A stretch of DNA of 28,245 nucleotides from a virus. The stretch covers positions 1 through 28,245 of the IMG/VR virus record IMGVR_UViG_3300046476_000039, one strand, 5' to 3'. A program made the translations under genes and the position numbers. Numbering within the stretch: the stretch's first letter is position 1; each line of letters starts with the position of its first letter. Of the stretch, positions 15,161 to 22,213 are shown piece by piece. The notes beneath the pieces were generated by a model that made no database searches, was not told the origin of the DNA, and saw nothing but the letters and a program-made list of their open reading frames with translations.

Positions 15161-15737
15161 CCATGCTCAGGCGATCGACAGACGACTCATTCCGCACCTC
15201 GTGTTCCAGGTTGTTCGCGAACCAGAACAGGCGACCGGTCAACATCTGCATCGCCTCATCCTTGCTTCCGTCTTTTTCCTCGCCGCAGTAGATCACGGCG
15301 CCGGGTTGGCCTTGCAGCACCAAATGGAAGCGCCGCCAGTATCGGACGTGTTCCGGTGTGTCGGCATGGCGAAAGATTCGGCCGCCTGGCTTGATTCGAT
15401 TGATCAGCACACGACCAATCCGTGTGGCGCGCGTGAACTGCGCGAGATCGAATACGAAGCCATGCGCTTGCGGCAACTGGTCCCACGCCGGCCAGCAGAT
15501 TGACTCGTGCTGATCGTAGCCCGGTAGCATGTTCTGCTTGTACAGCTCGATCTGCTCATCGGTCAGGCCGGTGGCGATCTCCGGAAAGCGCAGCATGATC
15601 GTATCGGTGTCGCCGAACGGACCTTGCGGGTACTTGCGCAGGAAGTCGTCCGCCTGCCAGCGTGACGGCTCCATGGCGACGGCAAGAGCCAGCGCGCTCA
15701 CGTCCATGTTGTCTTTGATGATGCGAAAATTACGCAT
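15120..15737 (-). CDS. Aspartyl/asparaginyl beta-hydroxylase-like Fe(II)/2-oxoglutarate oxygenase (205 aa)
   Basis: Family role: hydroxylates Asp/Asn side chains of proteins using Fe(II), O2 and 2-oxoglutarate. Visible in order: IGRVLINRIKPGGRIFRHAD at about residues 107-126 with His124 (and Asp126), RRFHLVL with His138, MLTGRLFWF at 165-173, NNLEHEVRN with His179, and DRLSMVIDLH with Arg189. This matches the H...HL.L...G....F....HE..N....R..L..D pattern of the family. The start has an AAAGGA site and overlaps the upstream gene. It is the last gene of a minus-strand cassette and overlaps terL convergently. Substrate unknown: a virion protein or a host protein are both possible. Confidence 0.75.
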   Translation of the reverse strand: MRNFRIIKDNMDVSALALAVAMEPSRWQADDFLRKYPQGPFGDTDTIMLRFPEIATGLTDEQIELYKQNMLPGYDQHESICWPAWDQLPQAHGFVFDLAQFTRATRIGRVLINRIKPGGRIFRHADTPEHVRYWRRFHLVLQGQPGAVIYCGEEKDGSKDEAMQMLTGRLFWFANNLEHEVRNESSVDRLSMVIDLHCPNGSALE

Positions 15738-16011
15738 TCTTGTCCTTTAACGTGCGGATTGCCGCCGCGCACCGAACTGCTGTCTCGTGATAGCAATCGA
15801 CATCTTGCCCGGTGTACTGCCCCGCAGACTTCAGAACCGTCGCTTCGAAGTCGTCACAAAATTCTGCCGCTTCTTCCAGCGCCTGTTCTCGGATAGCGTT
15901 CACGAACGCACTAAGCCCGCGGTCCAGTTCAGGAGCGAAAATCCATCCGCCCGCGGCTGTTGTCGCATAGCAATGCTTGAAAACAAGCGCCCTGATTTCT
16001 TCGTCGGCCAT
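15730..16011 (-). CDS. Phage hypothetical protein (93 aa)
   Basis: The start at 16011 lies 2 bp after the stop of the membrane protein and has no clear ribosome binding site, so it is probably translated by coupling; its end overlaps the oxygenase start by 8 bp. It is soluble and helical, with EEIRALVFKHCYATTAAGG, then ALEEAAEFCDDFEATVLKSA and a C-terminal RCAAAIRTLKDKNA. The 'EEAAefCd...CAaaIR.LK' end resembles small accessory proteins of many proteobacterial phages, for which no function is established. Its role in the cassette is unknown. Confidence 0.65.
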   Translation of the reverse strand: MADEEIRALVFKHCYATTAAGGWIFAPELDRGLSAFVNAIREQALEEAAEFCDDFEATVLKSAGQYTGQDVDCYHETAVRCAAAIRTLKDKNA

Positions 16012-16013
16012 GA

Positions 16014-16271
16014 TCAGAAAGGAATTTGAAAAATAGCGATGACGCCGAGCAGCGCAGCAATCGCGGCGGTCCAGCCCAGCACGGTCTTGATGACGGTCAG
16101 GCCATTCCGTCGAACATCGGAGATCAGTTCGGCAATGGCGTCGATCAGCGATTCATGCACGAGGAACAGGACGCGCGCGGCTGCCAACGCGACGAACACG
16201 AACACGGTGATGGACGGCGGCAGCAAAAAAACGCTCCCGAGGCATATCCAGAAGTACCAAATTAGCCACAT
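16014..16271 (-). CDS. Small membrane protein of the minus-strand cassette (85 aa)
   Basis: The start at 16271 overlaps the end of the Arc-like gene by 10 bp, with GAGGAAAA upstream. About two thirds is hydrophobic: WLIWYFWICLGSVFLL, then ITVFVFVALAAARVLFLV, a charged loop (HESLIDAIAELISDVRRNG), and TVLGWTAAIAALLGVIAIF near the C-terminus. This suggests two or three membrane spans. It has no holin context, because it is under a separate repressor and antisense to late genes. A superinfection-exclusion or envelope role in the lysogen is a guess from context; no family recognised. Confidence 0.65.
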   Translation of the reverse strand: MWLIWYFWICLGSVFLLPPSITVFVFVALAAARVLFLVHESLIDAIAELISDVRRNGLTVIKTVLGWTAAIAALLGVIAIFQIPF

Positions 16272-16420
16272 GGTTTGTCTTTTTCCTCTTCTATGGCGGT
16301 CTGCCTTTCGAGCATCGACCGGACGATTTCAGCGACCGAATAGTCGCGCCGTTGGGCGATTTTCTCAAGTCGCTGCATAAGCGGCTCAGGAAGGAATATT
16401 TGGAAGCGTTTCATAGCCAT
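16262..16420 (-). CDS. Arc/CopG-type ribbon-helix-helix repressor (52 aa)
   Basis: Role: small dimeric DNA-binding protein, probably the repressor of this cassette. Residues 4-12 (KRFQIFLPE) fit the DNA-contacting strand, followed by helix PLMQRLEKIAQRRDY and helix SVAEIVRSMLERQ, the usual ribbon-helix-helix plan; length is like P22 Arc (53 aa). The frame is open to an ATG at 16471, but I chose 16420 because a good leftward promoter (-10 at 16460-16465) lies inside that extension. No clear ribosome binding site precedes 16420 or the alternative ATG at 16414. P22 also has Arc in an immunity cassette among late genes. Confidence 0.75.
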   Translation of the reverse strand: MAMKRFQIFLPEPLMQRLEKIAQRRDYSVAEIVRSMLERQTAIEEEKDKPCG

Positions 16421-16442
16421 ATGATAGACGTAGTTCGCACTA
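16421..16442. promoter_or_regulatory. Arc-operator-like site before the repressor start
   Basis: ATGATAGA at 16421-16428 is identical to the first eight bases of the P22 arc operator as I remember it. It is followed by the dyad TAGTTCGCACTA (16431-16442; TAGT and ACTA arms). The site falls between the leftward -10 and the repressor ATG, at roughly +11 to +32 of the predicted transcript, which suits autoregulation. Binding is inferred, not shown. Confidence 0.4.
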
Positions 16443-16459
16443 CCAGGGGCGTATTTTCC

Positions 16460-16487
16460 CGTATACTCCATTTGTTGCAGCTTTCAA
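16460..16487 (-). promoter_or_regulatory. Leftward sigma-70-like promoter of the oxygenase cassette
   Basis: On the minus strand TTGAAA (16487-16482) and TATACG (16465-16460) are separated by 16 bp, in the 92-bp space between the Arc-like gene and the divergent scaffold gene. The predicted transcript starts near 16453 and would give a leader of about 33 nt to the ATG at 16420. No comparably good rightward promoter is seen here. Confidence 0.5.
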
Positions 16488-16512
16488 ACTTCCGCCAACA
16501 AAAGGTGAGGAA

Positions 16513-17364
16513 ATGGACCAACTAGACGAAACGCAGACGGCACCCGAAGTCAATAATCAGGCACTCGCGCCGGTTCTCTTTGAGGATGCCGAAGAACTCG
16601 TGACCGGGGAGGGTGAGGGGAATCAGGACGCGACCGGCGAAGTGGTCGAAGTCCTGGCTGGCGAAGAAGGCCAGCAGCCGCGCGAGAGCAAGACCTTTCA
16701 GGAAATGCGCAAGAATTTCAACGGCGCGCTGAAGGACAAGCGCCGGATGGAGCGCGAGCTTGAAGAACTGCGCGCCCAACTGCCGAAGCCCGCACCGACA
16801 CTCGGCGCCAAGCCGACGCTCGACCAGTACGATTACGACGAGACGCGATTCTCCGAGGCCTACGACAACTGGATGGAGCAGAAGGCGGCAATGGACCGCG
16901 CAGACCAGCAGAAGCTCGACGAACAGCGCCGGCAACAGGACGAGATCGAAAATTTCAAGAAGTCGTACAAGACGCGGGCCGATTCGCTCGGCGTGACCGA
17001 CTTCAACGAAGCCGAAGCCGAAGTTGGCTCGATGCTGAACCAGACGCAGTCGGGTCTGTTGATGCGCGGCGCCGATGATCCGGCCGCACTGGTCTACGCG
17101 CTGTCCAAGTCGCCCGCGCGCCTCATCGAACTGTCGCACATCACCGACCCGGTAAAGTTTACTGTTGCCGTGGCCAAACTGGAGATCGCCTTGTCCTCAC
17201 GCAAAACCACCCGCCCGGCTCCCGAGCCGCGCATTTCGTCCGAGCGCAGCGCAACCGGTCACAGCGCCTCGTCGTCGCAACTCGAAAAGCTCCGCGATGA
17301 AGCGGCGCGCACAGGCGATTACTCAAAAGTCGTCGCATACAAGAAACAGATGGCCGCAAAATAG
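16513..17364 (+). CDS. Scaffolding protein (283 aa)
   Basis: Role: internal scaffold guiding coat assembly into a procapsid, then released. The ATG at 16513 follows AAGGTGAGG. The protein is highly charged: an acidic N-terminus (FEDAEELVTGEGEGNQ), a helical and coiled-coil middle at about 65-155 (MRKNFNGALKDKRRMERELEEL; RADQQKLDEQRRQQDEIENF), and a C-terminal basic helix-turn-helix (LEKLRDEAARTGDYSKVVAYKK) like the coat-binding end of P22 gp8 (303 aa). It directly precedes the coat gene. The adjacent order terL, then scaffold, is interrupted only by the minus-strand cassette. Confidence 0.85.
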   Translation: MDQLDETQTAPEVNNQALAPVLFEDAEELVTGEGEGNQDATGEVVEVLAGEEGQQPRESKTFQEMRKNFNGALKDKRRMERELEELRAQLPKPAPTLGAKPTLDQYDYDETRFSEAYDNWMEQKAAMDRADQQKLDEQRRQQDEIENFKKSYKTRADSLGVTDFNEAEAEVGSMLNQTQSGLLMRGADDPAALVYALSKSPARLIELSHITDPVKFTVAVAKLEIALSSRKTTRPAPEPRISSERSATGHSASSSQLEKLRDEAARTGDYSKVVAYKKQMAAK

Positions 17365-17410
17365 TGCGCCTATTGCTTAGCACTACTTGATTAACATAAC
17401 CGAAAGTAGT
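17362..17410. repeat. Paired short inverted repeats after the scaffold stop
   Basis: TAGTGC (17362-17367) pairs with GCACTA (17380-17385), and ACTACTT (17382-17388) pairs with AAGTAGT (17404-17410). They overlap, so the two structures are mutually exclusive in RNA, or they form clustered half-sites for a DNA-binding protein. GCACTAC also occurs in the Arc-operator-like dyad near 16437. Function unproven. Confidence 0.45.
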
Positions 17411-17427
17411 AGCCTTATCGCAATTGT

Positions 17428-17469
17428 TCATCGAAGTGCATAAGAGACATTCCTTACGCGCTTCGATGA
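17428..17469 (+). promoter_or_regulatory. Strong RNA hairpin in the scaffold-coat leader
   Basis: Bases 17428-17439 pair with 17458-17469 (12 bp with one G-U), an A-C mismatch follows, then TAAG (17441-17444) pairs with CTTA (17453-17456) around an 8-base loop. There is no T-run after it, so it is not a typical terminator. It lies about 110 bases upstream of the coat start in a 217-bp gap without a gene, and could be an RNase III site, a stabiliser or a protein-binding element that sets coat level relative to scaffold. Confidence 0.55.
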
Positions 17470-17581
17470 CTAGCTTCACCGTATCTCAGCACTATCGACG
17501 ATCACTCGTCAGTCCTGGCTGGATGCGAAATCTGTGGCCTTTTGGCCATTCATTTTTCGTCTCTTATTTAGGACTACGACA

Positions 17582-18898
17582 ATGTCGAATCCACCGTCAG
17601 CACCTTTTCTGTCGACCGCTAACTCGTTCTCGAAAGAGGAAAGAGTAGCCTTCGAACGTCTCCTCGAAGGTTTCCATGACGAACTGGTCATGTCGAAAGC
17701 CGTTACCGTGTTCCAGAACGATCAGACCATGATGGCCCGCGACGGCGATATCATCCGCCGCCCGATGCCGTACATCGCCCGCTCGTTCTCGGGTCTGGAC
17801 CAGACTGCCAACTTCGTTGGCAAAACGCAGCTCACCATCCCGGCTGCAATCGACACGATCCGCTCGTCGCCGTGGGTGATGGACGCAACCGAATTGCGCG
17901 ACGCACTGCAAGAAAACCGCCTCGGCGAATCAGCCAAGCAGAAGATCGCTTCGGACATCAACCTGTCGGTCGTGAATGCTGTATCGACGCTGGGAACGCT
18001 CGTCGTCAAGCGCACTGTCGCTGCAACCGGTTTTGACGATCTGGCGCAGGCTGATTCGTTGATGAACGAGTCGGGCATCGGCTATGGTGGCCGCTACTCG
18101 GTGTTCGGTTCGCGCGACTACAACGCGATGGCCGGCAATCTCGCAAGCCGTGCGTATGTCGTCGAAGGCCAGAAGGCTGCGGACGCGTACGAAATGGCAA
18201 CGGTCGGCCGTCAGGTCGCAGGTTTCGAGCGCGTGTTGAAGGCTGACTATATCGCGCGTCTGACGGCAGCGGCCGGCGTGACGGTCACCGTGAACGGCGC
18301 AAACCAGTTCACGACTCCGAAAGCGCTTGCAGCGAGCCCGAGCGGCCCACTTCAGTCGAACGTCGACAACCGGATTCAGGCGCTGGCGATCACCGTCACG
18401 TCGGGCACGGTCAAGGTTGGCGACGCCTTCACGATCGCTGGCGTGAACAACGTCCATCCGATCACGAAGGTCGATACCGGCCAGCTCAAGACCTTCCGCG
18501 TCGTCGCCATCGTTTCTGGCGCGGGCGGCACGGGCACGGTCACGATCGCTCCGGCGATCATCTCGGGTCAGGGTGCTACGGACGCTGAACTCGCGTACCA
18601 GAACGTGACGGCTACGCCTGCATCGGGCGCGGCTATTACCTGGCTGAACACGGTTTCGACCGGCGTGAACTGCTTCTGGAAGAAAGAAGCGGTTGAAATC
18701 CTGCCAGGTCGTCTGGCTGTTCCTTCGGATCAGGGCATGGCGGTGATGCGCGGCACGACTGATCAGGGTATCGAGATCGTGATGGCCAAACAGGCGCAAA
18801 TCGGCACGTACAAATCACTGTACCGGGTCGACGCTTTTTATGGCGTAAGCGTGACAAACCCTGAGATGACTGGCGTAATTTTGTTCAACCAGACCTAA
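17582..18898 (+). CDS. Major coat protein, P22 gp5-like (438 aa)
   Basis: Role: forms the capsid shell. I chose the ATG at 17582, with AGGA about 10 bases upstream, over an open extension to 17534. Visible: N-terminal LEGFHDELVMSKAVTVFQND, MMARDGDIIRRPMPYIARSF, then LGESAKQKIASDINLSVVNAVSTLG, FGSRDYNAMAGNLASRAY near 175-192, a strand-rich Gly/Thr-containing region at about 245-375 (possible I-domain-like insertion), and a C-terminal ending FYGVSVTNPEMTGVILFNQT. Length is close to the 430 aa of P22 coat. The preceding scaffold, and a terminator just after, support a highly expressed coat gene. Confidence 0.88.
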   Translation: MSNPPSAPFLSTANSFSKEERVAFERLLEGFHDELVMSKAVTVFQNDQTMMARDGDIIRRPMPYIARSFSGLDQTANFVGKTQLTIPAAIDTIRSSPWVMDATELRDALQENRLGESAKQKIASDINLSVVNAVSTLGTLVVKRTVAATGFDDLAQADSLMNESGIGYGGRYSVFGSRDYNAMAGNLASRAYVVEGQKAADAYEMATVGRQVAGFERVLKADYIARLTAAAGVTVTVNGANQFTTPKALAASPSGPLQSNVDNRIQALAITVTSGTVKVGDAFTIAGVNNVHPITKVDTGQLKTFRVVAIVSGAGGTGTVTIAPAIISGQGATDAELAYQNVTATPASGAAITWLNTVSTGVNCFWKKEAVEILPGRLAVPSDQGMAVMRGTTDQGIEIVMAKQAQIGTYKSLYRVDAFYGVSVTNPEMTGVILFNQT

Positions 18899-18912
18899 GC
18901 AAGCATTTAAAA

Positions 18913-18930
18913 AGCGCCCTTCGGGGCGCT
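18913..18930 (+). terminator. Hairpin terminator after the coat gene
   Basis: AGCGCCC (18913-18919) and GGGCGCT (18924-18930) form a 7-bp GC stem closed by a TTCG loop, 15 bases after the coat stop. The following bases (CTGCTTATAT) are only moderately T-rich, so it may be partial and allow some read-through to the receptor-binding genes. Confidence 0.7.
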
Positions 18931-18953
18931 CTGCTTATATCGGGGAGAGCAAT

Positions 18954-20006
18954 ATGGCGACTACCAGCGAGGCGCGCGCGCTTCCATTTTTTACGGATCT
19001 CTTCGGCGCGCCGCTGGAGTCCGGTTCCATCTACATCGGTCAGGCCGGTCTTGATCCGGTTGCCTATCCGGCAGTCGTGACTTCGGACCTCGCCGGCCTC
19101 GTCGTCCTTCAGCAGCCCATCCGAACAGTTCACGGTCGCGCCACTTCGGCCGGCGCGCTCGTGCACATGTTCTGCCCGATCCCGTACTCAATCCTTATTC
19201 TGGATGCGGCTGGGCGAACTGTCTACGCATCGATCAACGAGACGGATCCCGTCGCGATCGCAGTAGGTTCGTCGAGTGTTCAAAGCGCCGCCGATCTCGC
19301 TGCGTTGCGCGCGCGAAGCGGCGCGTCCACGAATCAGGTATGGGTGACAGGCTTCGGCATGTACGTCTTCGAGCCTACAGACAATATCTCGCCTGAAAAC
19401 GTCCCGTTCGTCATCGTCGGCAATGATGGATCGCGCTATCACCTCGACATTCATACAGCCAATCTATCGTTGGCCAAGATTTCCGGCAATTCTGGCAACG
19501 TCAATTCGCAGGGTATGTGGCTTAGCTGGAATGACAATCTGGACGGCGTAGGACGGATCACAAACAATCAGGGCGCCGGTGCGGGCGGCATAGTCATCCG
19601 TAATGTCAATTCGGACAACACGCTTGAGACGGGTCGCGTCACGATCGGTGCAGACGGTTCGATCACAGCGACTTCGGGAATCTCGACGGCTAGCACTCAT
19701 GACATCGTTTCAGGCGGGAACCTTATCGCCAATTCAGGAGCCGTCGCGCTTACTCCTGACGGAAGCCGATCACTCCAGTTCACAGCTGGACAGTATTTCC
19801 TCGCGGGTTCGCCATTGGTAATCAACGGCGCGCAGGCCGTGAGCGATGCAAATCTCTCTGCAAAAGTCGCAAACATCATGAATACCAAGGCCGTAGGCGG
19901 CCTGACGCTGACGACAGGCGCCGCGCCGGGTGATCCGGGTACGTGGTCCGCGATCGTTACCGGCGTCGGCTCTACCGGCGTTTCAATGTGGGTGAGGACG
20001 GCATGA
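18954..20006 (+). CDS. Receptor-binding or adaptor protein with P22 tailspike head-binding domain (350 aa)
   Basis: Residues about 10-95 fit the P22 gp9 head-binding domain: FFTDLFGAPLESGSIYIGQA with G-L-D-P, LVVLQQPIRTVHGRATSAGA and SILILDAAGRTVYASI, similar in order to GKIYIGQ..DPV...QP......G.......Y...D..G..V. This domain docks the protein to the tail. The rest is Gly/Asn/Thr-rich and strand-like, without beta-helix repeats, so a fibre or adaptor is likelier than an enzymatic tailspike. The ATG at 18954 follows GGGGAGAG, just after the coat terminator. Receptor unknown. Confidence 0.75.
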   Translation: MATTSEARALPFFTDLFGAPLESGSIYIGQAGLDPVAYPAVVTSDLAGLVVLQQPIRTVHGRATSAGALVHMFCPIPYSILILDAAGRTVYASINETDPVAIAVGSSSVQSAADLAALRARSGASTNQVWVTGFGMYVFEPTDNISPENVPFVIVGNDGSRYHLDIHTANLSLAKISGNSGNVNSQGMWLSWNDNLDGVGRITNNQGAGAGGIVIRNVNSDNTLETGRVTIGADGSITATSGISTASTHDIVSGGNLIANSGAVALTPDGSRSLQFTAGQYFLAGSPLVINGAQAVSDANLSAKVANIMNTKAVGGLTLTTGAAPGDPGTWSAIVTGVGSTGVSMWVRTA

Positions 20007-20206
20007 GCGCATATACCAGCGTTTCTAATCCGGTGTGGTTTGATGTCGCGCACACGATGGTCACGGTCGACGTTATTTTCGAGTCGCTCGGCGCGACACC
20101 AGTGAAATTCAATGCTTCACCTCTGGACGTTATGGACTACGGCCGCGAAATCTACGCGGATCTCGTAGCGGGGAAATACGGACCAATCGCGGAACACACG
20201 GCATGA
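20003..20206 (+). CDS. Small tail-associated protein (67 aa)
   Basis: I chose the ATG at 20003 (ATGA overlap with the previous stop, GGTGAGGA upstream) rather than the longer frame. The product has V-S-N-P-V-W-F-D-V near its start, then FNASPLDVMDYGREIYADLV followed by A-G-K-Y-G-P-I. The 'F.aSp.D...yGReiya..vaG.yGpI' end is common in short phage proteins beside tail fibres. It lies between two receptor-binding genes and overlaps the next. A fibre-assembly or connector role is inference. Confidence 0.65.
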   Translation: MSAYTSVSNPVWFDVAHTMVTVDVIFESLGATPVKFNASPLDVMDYGREIYADLVAGKYGPIAEHTA

Positions 20207-22191
20207 CAACAATCAATGATCTATCGGTCGCTTCTTCATTTAGTCCCGATGACAAAGTGCCGCTCTGGCAGAACGCTAACGGCGTCACGCGCGGACTTCC
20301 TCTTTCTGTTCTGACGGCTGCGTTCCTGACCCCGGAAGACATTCAGCTTTTCGCGATCAGCCCGGCCGTCGAAACCTTTGTCGCTGGTATTGATTTCACG
20401 CCCGGCACCTCGCTGGCGCTGACTCTCGCCAACAATTACGGCTCGGCCGTAAATCTTGAGGTGCATTTCGACGCTAGCTATCAGGGCCCGGAAAATTTCA
20501 CGCTGATCGCCAATACCCTTGCATTTTCGTCACCTATTCCTTTAGGTGTGCAGAAGGTATATGTGCACGGCGGGACTGCGCGACTGACGAATGCTCCTGC
20601 CACCGGCAGCGTAATTGATGCATCGGTAGCGCCTGGCTCGAAGCTCGCGAATCGCATCGCCACGGTCAACGTACTGGATAAAGGCGCTGATCCTACCGGA
20701 GTTCTCGACAGCACGGCCGCATTTCAGGCTGCGATCAACACCGGTCGTCAGGTCACTGTGCCGTCCGGCACTTACCGGATGGGGCAGATCACGATCCCGT
20801 CGAACACCGCGGTGACTGGCGAAGGCAATGCATCACTCATCGAACCGCTGGTCGGATTCTCGACAAACGCATTCTGGGTAATTAATGCAGCAGCGACGAA
20901 TGTCGAGATTGGCAACATGCAGTTCAATCTTCCGATTGCAGACTTCCCGGCGACAGTGCCAATTTTCGCACTCCAGGGAAGTTTCCACCACATCCACGAT
21001 ATCTATATGCCGGCTGGTGGTCAGCTTGGCATTTTCATGACCGATAACACTGACACGCTGGTCGAGCGCTGCGAAGTTGTATCAGTTCAGCAGCGCTCGT
21101 TTCAATCGACGGGAAACAACAGCGCGCGCAACAAGTTTGATAAGTGCAAGTCCGGATCGACCGTAAGCGGCCACGGTTTTTCAATCGTCGGCGGGGTAGA
21201 TCATAACGTCACGAATTGCATCTCCGAAGGCGCGAACGGCTTCGGTATCAGCTATTTCCAGACCACGGGCGGAACAGTCACGGGATGTCGATCGGGTAAC
21301 TCTGCTGACGAGGCTATCCAGGTGACAGATTCGTCATTCGTCACGATCGACAACAACAAGTGTTTATGGGATCTGCCTGGAATCTCCACTGATCTAGGCA
21401 TATCCGTCGCAGCGCAGACGACCGGATTTGTATGCATCGCCATCAAGATAACGAATAACCTGATCTCCGGGAACTCGGCATCTGGTATCGCCCTGGCATC
21501 GACTAACTTTGGGACGGGCACAATGCCGATTCCAGGACCGGGCTTGCCAGTTGAGGACTGCGATATCAGCGGCAACACGATCATCAATTCCAGTGTCGAT
21601 GCTGGCGGCGGTCTGGTCAATGGCCACGGTGCCGGCGTTCTGATGTACGGCAGTATGTGCCAGAACAACACGGTGCAGAACAACACCATCGTGAGCAGTA
21701 TCGGGACGATGCTCTACGGTGTCGCAGAGTTCAACGTGAGTGGCGAATGGGGTCCGCCTGGTAACAACCGTATTGCAAATAATGCTGTCTATGGCGCATC
21801 CATCGCTCCTGTACTGAAGGTTGGGACCACCACTGAAGCGCTCACGTCCGGATGGCAAAACTGGGCGCCGACGATCACGCCACAGGTTGGCGCCTTTACC
21901 TCGATCACGCTGAATACAGCGGCGTACTACGAGACGGAAAAGAACATCGATTTCGTCTTCAGTATGACGATCAATACGAATGGAACAGCTTCTGGAAGCA
22001 TCAGTTTTACGCTGCCGCCGCCCTTCAGCGCGAATTTTGGCGGGGGTGTTGGCAGAGAAACCCCGGCCACCGGTAAGGCGCTGATCTGCATTTGCAGTGG
22101 TGCGACCGGCAACATCAGGTTCTATGACAACAGTTATCCAGGCGCAAATGGCTCCACCATTCAGGTGACGGGCTCATTCACGCGACCATAA
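20203..22191 (+). CDS. Beta-helix tailspike, pectate-lyase-like (662 aa)
   Basis: Role: receptor-binding tailspike, probably binding or cutting surface polysaccharide. Residues 1-45 (MTTINDL, D-K-V-P, GVTR, L-rich) parallel the 70-aa protein at 2457 and look like an attachment module. IATVNVLDKGADPTGVLDST at 152-171 starts a pectate-lyase-3-type right-handed beta-helix, followed by TVPSGTYRMGQITIPSNTAV and many short NNT/GN coils to about residue 545. The C-terminus from about 550 (WQNWAPTITPQVG, FVFSMTINTNG) is beta-rich and may be for trimerisation. Catalytic residues cannot be picked reliably. Start overlaps the previous stop (ATGA). Confidence 0.8.
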   Translation: MTTINDLSVASSFSPDDKVPLWQNANGVTRGLPLSVLTAAFLTPEDIQLFAISPAVETFVAGIDFTPGTSLALTLANNYGSAVNLEVHFDASYQGPENFTLIANTLAFSSPIPLGVQKVYVHGGTARLTNAPATGSVIDASVAPGSKLANRIATVNVLDKGADPTGVLDSTAAFQAAINTGRQVTVPSGTYRMGQITIPSNTAVTGEGNASLIEPLVGFSTNAFWVINAAATNVEIGNMQFNLPIADFPATVPIFALQGSFHHIHDIYMPAGGQLGIFMTDNTDTLVERCEVVSVQQRSFQSTGNNSARNKFDKCKSGSTVSGHGFSIVGGVDHNVTNCISEGANGFGISYFQTTGGTVTGCRSGNSADEAIQVTDSSFVTIDNNKCLWDLPGISTDLGISVAAQTTGFVCIAIKITNNLISGNSASGIALASTNFGTGTMPIPGPGLPVEDCDISGNTIINSSVDAGGGLVNGHGAGVLMYGSMCQNNTVQNNTIVSSIGTMLYGVAEFNVSGEWGPPGNNRIANNAVYGASIAPVLKVGTTTEALTSGWQNWAPTITPQVGAFTSITLNTAAYYETEKNIDFVFSMTINTNGTASGSISFTLPPPFSANFGGGVGRETPATGKALICICSGATGNIRFYDNSYPGANGSTIQVTGSFTRP

Positions 22192-22213
22192 ATATATGAC
22201 CTCGGGGAATCAA

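Noticed and set aside
15153-15179. GTCGAT/ATCGAC inverted repeat at the terL-oxygenase junction as a bidirectional terminator
   Set aside because: Six-bp arms with a 15-base loop and no T-run on either strand.
17535-17548. TGGCC-TTTT-GGCCA hairpin followed by T-rich sequence, as a terminator ahead of coat
   Set aside because: Only a 5-bp stem, interrupted T-run, and it would block the coat gene; not strong enough to call.
17424-17648. 74-aa frame in the scaffold-coat gap
   Set aside because: Overlaps the start of the coat gene in another frame, lacks a ribosome binding site, and its first part lies in the hairpin.
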